Source: JBOGZI01 sp050697275 (GTDB lineage Bacteria > Actinomycetota > Thermoleophilia > Solirubrobacterales > 70-9). From it: a DNA stretch of 17,665 bases. This document shows positions 12,420 through 17,665 of the stretch, piece after piece. Numbering within the stretch: position 1 is the first letter of the stretch; each line of letters opens with the position of its first letter. A program made the translations under genes and the position numbers. Under the pieces are notes generated by a model. It saw nothing but the letters and a program-made list of their open reading frames with translations. It was not told the origin of the DNA and ran no database searches. The DNA is taken from contig JBOGZI010000081.1 of the NCBI GenBank assembly GCA_050697275.1, positions 1-17,665 on the forward strand. The letters run 5' to 3'.

Positions 12420-13551
12420 AATGAATCCCTTCACGATCGACACGCCGGTCCCCCCGGAAGAGTTGATTGACCGGGAGCGTGAGGTTGACCGGCTTCTTGA
12501 GGCGGCCGAAGGTGGTCACAACACGCGTCTATCCGCGCCGCGTCGCTATGGCAAGACATCGGTCCTGCTGAAGGTACAGGCCGAGGCCGAGAAGCTAGGG
12601 ATGGCGACCGCCTCTGTTGACTTCTACGGGGTGCTGAGCCTCGATGACGTGGTGAGCCGCATTGAGTTTGCATACGAGCGGAGCCTGAAGGGTGCGCTTG
12701 GGAAGTGGTTCTCGGGCGTGAGGCGGACTCTACGACCGGTGGCTCGGATGGGTTCCCCAGAGGCATCCGTCGAGTTCGCCCTTCTGCCGGAATCCGACAA
12801 AGCCCGAACCCTCGATACCGCGCTCGATCTGCCGAGACGCATTTTCGAGCGGGAGGGGATCAGGACCCTCGTGATGTTCGACGAGTTTCAGGCTGTGCTG
12901 GGCGCTGGGGAGGTCGACGCCGTACTCCGTAGCCGGATTCAGCACCATCGCCGGGTTGCGAGCTACATCTTCGCCGGCTCCCACCCCGGCATGATGAGGG
13001 AGCTTTTCGGGTCGAAGTCAAAACCGCTGTACGGGCAGTCGCGTCCACTCATGCTCGATCCGTTGCCCGACGAGGCCCTGGCCGACTACATCGCGCGAAA
13101 GTTCCAGGAGACGGGCCGTGATCCCGGGGCGGGCCTGACACCCCTGCTGGAGGTTGCTCGTGGCCATCCCCAACGAGTGATGCTGCTCGCACACCATCTT
13201 TGGGAGGTCACAGCAAAAGGCGAGACGGCCGACGAAAACACGTTCTCAGAGGCATTGGATGTCGCGCTCACGGAGCTTCAAGAGGTCTTTGAGCGCACCT
13301 GGGATGACTTCTCGGTCAACGAGCGGCGGGTGATGGCTGCGGTGGCGTGGACCGGCCGATGGGGTCAGGGGTCTTCGCTCTACAGCAAGTCCACCCTCAA
13401 CCGATTCAGGCTCGCGAAGGGATCGGCCCGAGATGTACGGAAAGCCTTGCTAGCGCGGGGAGAGATCGAACGGGCAGGTGGGCAAGCGGTCCGGATTACG
13501 GACCCGCTGCTAGAGCTTTGGATTGCCTCTGAGCGACGTTCTCGGGTTTGA
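12412..13551 (+). CDS. AAA/STAND-like ATPase (archaeal-type ATPase_2 family), likely acquired
   Basis: A 379-residue protein. The opening MNPFTIDTPVPPEELIDRER leads to Walker A in LSAPRRYGKTSVL (40-52; Lys48, Thr49), Walker B in TLVMFDEFQAV (152-162; Asp157-Glu158), and a sensor-like IFAGSHPGMM (187-196). The C-terminal part (about 298-365) resembles a winged helix: FSVNERRVMAAVAWTG...RDVRKALLARGEIER. This is the PF01637-type layout common in archaea and scattered in bacteria, of unknown function, possibly sensing or DNA-linked. Codon use differs sharply from neighbours: a hand-counted 60-nt stretch (13201-13260) is 55% GC against 80% in 13621-13680 of fprA, indicating recent transfer. ATG 12412 is used; ATG 12421 is an in-frame alternative. 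No toxin, nuclease or transposase gene adjoins it. Confidence 0.82.
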   Translation: MIGMNPFTIDTPVPPEELIDREREVDRLLEAAEGGHNTRLSAPRRYGKTSVLLKVQAEAEKLGMATASVDFYGVLSLDDVVSRIEFAYERSLKGALGKWFSGVRRTLRPVARMGSPEASVEFALLPESDKARTLDTALDLPRRIFEREGIRTLVMFDEFQAVLGAGEVDAVLRSRIQHHRRVASYIFAGSHPGMMRELFGSKSKPLYGQSRPLMLDPLPDEALADYIARKFQETGRDPGAGLTPLLEVARGHPQRVMLLAHHLWEVTAKGETADENTFSEALDVALTELQEVFERTWDDFSVNERRVMAAVAWTGRWGQGSSLYSKSTLNRFRLAKGSARDVRKALLARGEIERAGGQAVRITDPLLELWIASERRSRV

Positions 13552-13557
13552 GCCGGA

Positions 13558-14967
13558 CTAGGCTGCGGTCTTCGACCGCGACGCCTCGACCATCTCGTCG
13601 ACGGCGATGAACTTGACTCGCGGGCGGCCGAGCGGCTTGCCGCGCTCGACCTCGGCCGCGTCGATCGCCTCCCAGCCCTCGAAGGTGACGTGGTCCGGCT
13701 TGCGCTCGTTGAGGAGGTGCTCGATCGCCTCTCGATCGCCGGCGAGCGCCGGCTGAGGGATCTTCCCCGCCTCGAGATCCTCGAAGACGCTGTCGATCGT
13801 CTCCTGCCCATCCTTCTTGTTGGTGCCGATCACACCGGAGGGCCCGCGCTTGATCCAGCCGGTCGCGTAGAGGCCGGGGACCTGCTCACCGCTCTCGGGG
13901 TCCTTGACCCGGCCCGCCTCGTTGGGGATCACGCCGCGGCCCTCGTCGAAGGGGGCTCCCTCCACCGGCACGCCCTTGTAGCCGATCGAGCGGAGCACCA
14001 GACCGCACTCGATCGTCTCGCGCTCGCCGGTGTCGACGGCGCTGAGCCGCCCCTCCTTCTCCTGAAGCTCGTTGCGACCCACCACGATCCGCTCCACCTT
14101 GCCGTCCCCCTGGATCTCGACCGGGGAGCACAGCCAGCGCATCACGATCCGCTTCTTCTTGCCCTCGGGCTCGCGCTGGGAGAACTCGGTGAAGATGTCG
14201 ACGTTGCGCCGGTTGGTCGGATCGGCGTCGTCGGAGTCGAGCCAGGTGCGGCTGGGCTCGTCCAGCTCCATCTCGGCGGGGTCGATGACGATGTCGGCCT
14301 CGGTCATCTCCCCGAGCTCGCGGACCTCGGGATTGGTGAACGATGCCTGGGCGGGGCCGCGGCGCCCCAGCACCAGGATCTCCTTCACCTCGCAGTCGGC
14401 GAGCGGGTCGATCGCGTGGTCGGCGGTGTCGGTGGTCTCGAGCTCGCCGCGGGGGAGGGCGAGCATCCGGGTGACGTCGGCGGCGACGTTGCCGTTGCCG
14501 ATCACCACCACGCGCTCGCAGGAGAGGTCGAAGTCGCGGTCGGCGAAGTCGGGGTGGGCGTTGTACCAGTTGACGAACTCGGTGGCCGAATGCGAGCCGG
14601 GGAGGTCCTCGCCGGGGATGCCGAGGTGGCGGTCGACGCTGGTGCCGTAGGCGAAGACGATCGCGTGGTAGCGCTCGCGCAGCTCGTCCACGCTGACGTC
14701 GGAGCCGACGTCGACGTTGCCGAAGAAGCGGAAGCCCGGTCGCGCCGCGGTCTTCGCGTAGACCCGGATCACCGACTTGATCTTGGGGTGGTCCGGCGCG
14801 ACCCCGGCCCGGACCAGCCCGTAGGGCGTCGGCAGCCGGTCGAACATGTCGACCTCGACCGTCCTGCCCTCCTCCTTGAGCAGGTGCTCGGCCGCGTAGA
14901 AGCCCGCCGGCCCGGAGCCGACGATGGCGACGCGCAGGGGCTTCTGCTCGGTCCCGATCTCCGCCAT
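13558..14967 (-). CDS. fprA: Ferredoxin/adrenodoxin-type NADP+ reductase
   Basis: A 469-residue flavoprotein. The FAD site RVAIVGSGPAGFYAAEHLL (12-30) is followed by DRLPTPYGLVRAGVAPDHP (43-61), the adrenodoxin-reductase family signature; the NADPH site is RVVVIGNGNVAADVTRML (152-169), and GWIKRGPSGVIGTNKKDG (370-387) is the conserved C-terminal FAD/NADP element. The family transfers electrons between NADPH and ferredoxin. Length agrees with mycobacterial FprA (about 456), with no fused ferredoxin domain. ATG 14967 with TACGCT 11 nt upstream, so a very short leader is likely. It converges on the ATPase gene with 6 nt between the stops. It may supply reducing power for Fe-S or P450 reactions; no P450 or ferredoxin gene is in view. 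Confidence 0.93.
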   Translation of the reverse strand: MAEIGTEQKPLRVAIVGSGPAGFYAAEHLLKEEGRTVEVDMFDRLPTPYGLVRAGVAPDHPKIKSVIRVYAKTAARPGFRFFGNVDVGSDVSVDELRERYHAIVFAYGTSVDRHLGIPGEDLPGSHSATEFVNWYNAHPDFADRDFDLSCERVVVIGNGNVAADVTRMLALPRGELETTDTADHAIDPLADCEVKEILVLGRRGPAQASFTNPEVRELGEMTEADIVIDPAEMELDEPSRTWLDSDDADPTNRRNVDIFTEFSQREPEGKKKRIVMRWLCSPVEIQGDGKVERIVVGRNELQEKEGRLSAVDTGERETIECGLVLRSIGYKGVPVEGAPFDEGRGVIPNEAGRVKDPESGEQVPGLYATGWIKRGPSGVIGTNKKDGQETIDSVFEDLEAGKIPQPALAGDREAIEHLLNERKPDHVTFEGWEAIDAAEVERGKPLGRPRVKFIAVDEMVEASRSKTAA

Positions 14968-14978
14968 GCGAGCCGGAA

Positions 14979-14984
14979 AGCGTA
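14979..14984 (-). promoter_or_regulatory. -10 box of fprA
   Basis: TACGCT on the minus strand ends 11 nt before the fprA ATG, predicting a leader of about 4-5 nt without a ribosome site. No -35 element was recognised. Confidence 0.35.
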
Positions 14985-15037
14985 GGGGATCGGCGCGAGC
15001 TGCCGGCGGACGGGACTACGCTGGACACTGGTTCGAC

Positions 15038-15100
15038 ACGGGGGACCCCGTTCGTGGTCGAGCTCGACGCCCGGAACGGCTAGGCGGGAGCGCCGGCGCT
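15038..15100. terminator. Two short palindromes downstream of the VOC gene
   Basis: ACGGG-GGAC-CCCGT (15038-15051) is a 5-bp hairpin and AGCGCCGGCGCT (15089-15100) a perfect 12-bp palindrome. Both lie in the 145-nt gap between fprA and the VOC gene, just past the VOC stop on the minus strand. They may end its transcript; neither has a T-run. Nothing else was seen in the gap. Confidence 0.25.
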
Positions 15101-15112
15101 GTCGCGCCCGGT

Positions 15113-15502
15113 TCAGGTCGTCTGGCTGAGGGCGTGGGTGTTGCCGTCGGGATCCTTGAACCAGGCGGCCTTGAAACCAGGTCCCTCGAAGACACCCTTC
15201 TCGTTGGTCTTGACGTCCTCCTGGTCGTAGCGCTCGAACTTGACGCCCTTCGCGCCCAGCTCCTCCATCAGCTTCTCGAGGTCATCCACGACCCACCCGC
15301 CCAGCGTGGCCGTGGACTTCCCGGCGTGCTCGGCGGAGACGTAGATCGTGAGGCCGGTGCCGCCGCCGCACCGATACTCGCGCAGCACGTCGTCCTGGAT
15401 GTTCTCGGGCGAGAGCCCCAGCTTGCCCTCATAGAAGTCCTTGGCGGTGTCCATGTCGGAGACCGCCAGCACCAACCCAACCTGGTAGTTGCTCATGCTC
15501 AT
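15113..15502 (-). CDS. VOC-superfamily protein (glyoxalase/dioxygenase fold)
   Basis: A 129-residue single-domain protein with both beta-alpha-beta-beta-beta halves: VGLVLAVSDMDTAKDFYEGK (8-27) with LGLSP, and a second half at TLGGWVVDDLEKLMEELGAK (66-85) ending AAWFKDPDGNTHALSQ (112-127), the usual F-x-D-P-D-G-N motif. VOC proteins include glyoxalase I, ring-cleaving dioxygenases and antibiotic-binding proteins. The usual first metal ligand (His/Gln near the start) is not obvious, although the second half ends with the N-x-H/L-x-L element, so a binding or unknown enzymatic role is possible. An AGAGGAGGA ribosome site lies 8 nt before ATG 15502, unlike the leaderless neighbours. It could be co-transcribed with hemQ, 87 nt upstream, though a hairpin lies between. 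Confidence 0.85.
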   Translation of the reverse strand: MSMSNYQVGLVLAVSDMDTAKDFYEGKLGLSPENIQDDVLREYRCGGGTGLTIYVSAEHAGKSTATLGGWVVDDLEKLMEELGAKGVKFERYDQEDVKTNEKGVFEGPGFKAAWFKDPDGNTHALSQTT

Positions 15503-15510
15503 CGCTGATT

Positions 15511-15516
15511 CCTCCT
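15511..15516 (-). promoter_or_regulatory. Strong Shine-Dalgarno site of the VOC gene
   Basis: GGAGGA on the minus strand, 8 nt before the first of two in-frame ATGs (15502 and 15496), selects ATG 15502. It is one of the few consensus ribosome sites in a window rich in apparent leaderless starts. Confidence 0.65.
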
Positions 15517-15530
15517 CTGATTCTCTCGGT

Positions 15531-15560
15531 CGTCGGTCTCGTGACCGCGAGACGAGGACG
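15531..15560 (-). terminator. Hairpin between hemQ and the VOC gene
   Basis: GTCTCG (15536-15541) and CGAGAC (15548-15553) form a perfect 6-bp stem with a 6-nt loop; CGTC/GACG outside it extend the fold with a small bulge. It lies 30 nt past the hemQ stop and may terminate or attenuate readthrough into the VOC gene. No T-run is present. Confidence 0.4.
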
Positions 15561-15589
15561 AACTCATCGGCTGGCGGGCCGCTGGACCG

Positions 15590-16288
15590 TCAGGCGGGGG
15601 CAATGGCGGTGGAGGCGGTGCCGTCGAGCGCGTCGAGGGCGCGTGGCAGCGACATCGCGACGCAGGTGAAGATCGGCGTGTCCCGCAGCGTGTAGGCGCT
15701 CGACTCGGTGCCGCGCAGCTCCTGGACGAGGTCGAGGAACTCGCCCGGGTCGTCGCCCTCGAAGGAGACGACGAACTCCTGGTCGTCGAGCCCGAAGGAG
15801 TAGGCGGTGTTGATTGTGATCTCCGGGTAGCGGCGGCCGACCTGGATGTGGTCGGCCATGATCCGCTGGCGCTCGTCGAGCGGCAGCGCGTACCACTCGC
15901 GCTTCTTCTCGAACGGGTAGACGAACAGGTACCTCCGGTCCGAGGTGCAGATCTCCGGGCGGACCGACTCCTCCTCCGAATAGGGGGACGGCTTGGTCAT
16001 CGCCAGGGAGGAGTGGGGGATGGTGGACCAGCGCGCCAGCCCGCTCTGGCCGAGCACCACGTGGAAGGTGTGCAGGTCCTCGAGGATCGGGCTCTGGGCG
16101 AGCAGCAGCAGGTCGGTGTCGCCGCGGGTGCCGACCGTCGAGTACGCTCGCAGCGATCTGTCCTCCGCGAAGTCGTCGCAGGCGGCCTGGAACTCGGACT
16201 TGTCGCGGGCGCGCTCCTCGGCGTTGCGCCTCCTCCAGGCGGGGTCGAGCTTGAAGAACGTGAACTTGACGAACGTCCGGTCGGCCAC
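15590..16288 (-). CDS. hemQ: Coproheme decarboxylase / chlorite dismutase-family protein
   Basis: A 232-residue protein of the Cld/HemQ family. VKFTFFKLDPAWRR (7-20) is the HemQ start, FVYPFEKKREWYALP (122-136) carries the catalytic Tyr133, ADHIQVGRRYPE (145-156) the probable heme-ligating His147, and YSFGLDDQEFVVSFEGDDP (163-181) the conserved G-L-D-D-x-E-x-x-V-x-F-E block. HemQ oxidatively decarboxylates coproheme to heme b in the coproporphyrin-dependent route of actinobacteria and firmicutes. The Tyr and the lack of the chlorite dismutase distal Arg pattern favour HemQ over a true chlorite dismutase. Start GTG 16288: TAATCT ends 7 nt upstream (leaderless); the longer reading frame upstream is the shadow of the divergent membrane-protein gene. 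No other heme gene is in the window. Confidence 0.92.
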   Translation of the reverse strand: MADRTFVKFTFFKLDPAWRRRNAEERARDKSEFQAACDDFAEDRSLRAYSTVGTRGDTDLLLLAQSPILEDLHTFHVVLGQSGLARWSTIPHSSLAMTKPSPYSEEESVRPEICTSDRRYLFVYPFEKKREWYALPLDERQRIMADHIQVGRRYPEITINTAYSFGLDDQEFVVSFEGDDPGEFLDLVQELRGTESSAYTLRDTPIFTCVAMSLPRALDALDGTASTAIAPA

Positions 16289-17665
16289 CAGGGGGAGATT
16301 AGCCCTCGCGGCGCTGGCGGCCGGGGCGCTCGTGTGCGGCTGGACGGCGACGCCGGCGGGAGCGCAGCGGGCCACCGAGCCGGAGGAGCTGGGCACCGAG
16401 CGCGGCGAGACCGGCCCTCCGGGGCCGGAGCCCGTCACCGTGTCCTCGGCGCCCAACGTGACTGTGGCGCTGCTGCCTCCCGAGACCGAGCCCGAGGACC
16501 TGGGCGAGATCGAGGGGCTGTCGCCCGGCGTCCTGAGCGCCGGGCTCTCCAAGGTGACGGCCGCCCAGACCTATCTCGACATGACCCAGGGGAATCGGGT
16601 CTTCACCTCGCTCTATGACCGGGAGCTGCCGGTATTCTCGTCGGGGTTCGGGGACCGCGTCCCGGATTGGGGGCAGGTGGTCGCGCGGGCCGAGAGCGCC
16701 CCGGCGGAGATCGTTCCGGGGCTGCTCGCCTCGACGCTCCGCGAGCGGAAGGTGAGCTCCGTCGCCGACGAGCTCCTCGCCACCCCGGCGCTGATCGCCG
16801 CCGACCGCGAGGGGAGGGTGGCCAGGACCCCGCCGTTCTTCTGCCTCGACAGGCGCTGCCCCGGCCTGGCGGTGGTCCCGGCGACGCTCGAGCAGCTCCC
16901 CGGGCTGATCGCGCGGCTTCGGGGCGACGACCTATTGATCGCGATGGAGCGGCCGCCGCCGCCCGAACACGACACGCTCGCGATCGGGATCGCGGGGGAG
17001 GGGTTCGACGGCAACCTCACCTCGGACACCACCCGCACCGACGGCTTCGTGCTCAGCACGGACGTGGCGCCGACCATCCTCGACCGCTACGGGATCGGGG
17101 TCCCGGACGAGATGAGCGGGGAGCCGATCCGGGCCGAGGGCGAGCCGGACGCCGCGGCCGTCCAGGACCGCGCCGACCGGATGAAGGTGGTGGCGAAGCG
17201 GCGGACGCCGGTGATCGTCGAGAACCTGGTGCTCTGGATCGCGCTGGCGCTGCTGGTCGCGCTGGCGACGCGGGGCCGGCTCGCCGGGCCAGCCCTGATG
17301 GTGCTCGGGCTCTCCTGCATCTACCTGCCGTTGATGCTGCTCGCCGGGGCGGCGACCGAGCCGAGCGAGACCGGCGAACGGCTGCTGGTCGGCATCGGCG
17401 CACCGATCCTGGCGGCGCTGACGGCGGTGTTGGCGCGCGGATGGCCGGCGCTGGCGATCGCCTCCGGCGTCACGGTAGGCGCCTACGCGCTCGACGTGCT
17501 CGCCGGCTCCCCGCTCACCAGCAGCTCGCTGCTCGGACCCAATCCCGGACTCGGGGTGCGCTTCTTCGGGATCGGCAACGAGCTCGAGGCGATGCTGGCG
17601 GTGCTGATCCCGGTCGGGGTCGGCGCCGTCCTCACGGTGCTCGCCGCGCGCCCGGGAGCGCGGTC
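16266..17665 (+). CDS. Large exported/membrane protein with alkaline-phosphatase-like motif (3' end cut off)
   Basis: The frame is open to the window end; 466 residues are visible. With TTG 16266 as start (GAAGAA 7 nt upstream; GTG 16260 possible) the N-terminus has three arginines, then LALAALAAGALVCGW and TPAGAQ, a good signal peptide. An outside domain of about 280 residues follows. It includes FVLSTDVAPTILDRYGIGVP (about 261-280), like the D-[VI]-A-P-T-[IL]-L-D-x-x-G-I-x-x-P element near the end of alkaline-phosphatase/sulfatase folds, though metal-binding residues upstream were not recognised. Transmembrane helices start near 318, 341, 370, 392 and 440, with RFFGIGNELEAML (about 432-444). 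I recall the F/Y-G-I-G-N-E motif from large uncharacterised membrane proteins with such ectodomains. The start overlaps the hemQ start by 23 nt, head to head. Function unknown. Confidence 0.7.
   Translation, partial: MTNVRSATRGRLALAALAAGALVCGWTATPAGAQRATEPEELGTERGETGPPGPEPVTVSSAPNVTVALLPPETEPEDLGEIEGLSPGVLSAGLSKVTAAQTYLDMTQGNRVFTSLYDRELPVFSSGFGDRVPDWGQVVARAESAPAEIVPGLLASTLRERKVSSVADELLATPALIAADREGRVARTPPFFCLDRRCPGLAVVPATLEQLPGLIARLRGDDLLIAMERPPPPEHDTLAIGIAGEGFDGNLTSDTTRTDGFVLSTDVAPTILDRYGIGVPDEMSGEPIRAEGEPDAAAVQDRADRMKVVAKRRTPVIVENLVLWIALALLVALATRGRLAGPALMVLGLSCIYLPLMLLAGAATEPSETGERLLVGIGAPILAALTAVLARGWPALAIASGVTVGAYALDVLAGSPLTSSSLLGPNPGLGVRFFGIGNELEAMLAVLIPVGVGAVLTVLAARPGAR
16296..16301 (-). 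promoter_or_regulatory. -10 box for leaderless hemQ mRNA, inside the divergent gene
   Basis: TAATCT on the minus strand ends 7 nt before the hemQ GTG (16288). It lies within the signal-peptide codons of the divergent membrane protein if that gene starts at 16266. No clear -35 was seen upstream. Confidence 0.45.

Noticed and set aside
13690..14985. A 431-codon plus-strand frame opposite fprA, rich in Val, Asp, Gly and Leu
   Set aside because: It mirrors fprA codons in antisense and has no motif; fprA has complete FAD and NADP sites.
15590..16288. True chlorite dismutase (perchlorate respiration)
   Set aside because: The EWYALP tyrosine block and the actinobacterial setting match coproheme decarboxylase HemQ, and no chlorate or perchlorate reductase genes adjoin.
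16289..16552. In-frame N-terminal extension of hemQ up to 16552
   Set aside because: The extra 88 residues are Ser/Pro/Gly-rich and unlike the family, and they lie antisense to the signal peptide and linker of the divergent gene; GTG 16288 fits the family start and has a -10 box.

Overview
The window is very GC-rich, densely coding DNA that looks like a chromosome segment of an actinomycete, most likely of the Thermoleophilia/Solirubrobacterales type. This rests on a ydaO-type (c-di-AMP) riboswitch in front of a cell-wall hydrolase, an actinobacterial-style ArsC, a HemQ-type coproheme decarboxylase, an FprA-type ferredoxin reductase, a holin-like/DUF3618 pair, and many genes whose start codon sits 6-9 nt after a TAnnnT box (apparent leaderless transcripts). 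The lineage is an inference. I saw no tRNA, rRNA, CRISPR array, insertion sequence or integrase, and no gene-free stretch over 300 bases; the longest gap (1205-1391) holds the riboswitch.

Layout. 1-1204: the 3' part of a MerR-family regulator and an ICMT-like membrane methyltransferase. 1218-1982: promoter, riboswitch and secreted NlpC/P60 hydrolase. 1979-3935 (minus): MscS channel and an SDR epimerase/dehydratase. 4033-7859 (plus): a TetR-type operator, then six closely packed genes: nitrilase-family amidase, TetR regulator, alpha/beta hydrolase, a 44-residue membrane protein, a holin-like membrane protein and a DUF3618 protein. 7905-9934: an arsenic locus, arsC divergent from arsR-arsM, followed by a small CC-motif protein and a 28-codon ORF. 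9950-10834 (minus): DegV lipid-binding protein. 10911-12357: four Fe-S/redox genes (GST/glutaredoxin-like, A-type Fe-S carrier, CGFS glutaredoxin, BolA). 12381-13551: an atypically AT-rich AAA ATPase preceded by overlapping palindromes. 13558-16288 (minus): FprA, a VOC protein and HemQ. 16266-17665: the 5' part of a large secreted/membrane protein with an alkaline-phosphatase-like motif.

How the genes fit together. The arsenic genes suggest sensing by ArsR, arsenate reduction by ArsC and methylation by ArsM, with no efflux pump in view. The A-type carrier, CGFS glutaredoxin and BolA form an Fe-S trafficking neighbourhood, with FprA and HemQ nearby as electron-transfer and heme-synthesis functions. 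The ATPase looks like a recent arrival placed upstream of bolA. The least explained parts are the ATPase with its palindrome array, the CC-motif protein plus tiny ORF behind arsM, and the large membrane protein whose 5' end overlaps the start of hemQ.
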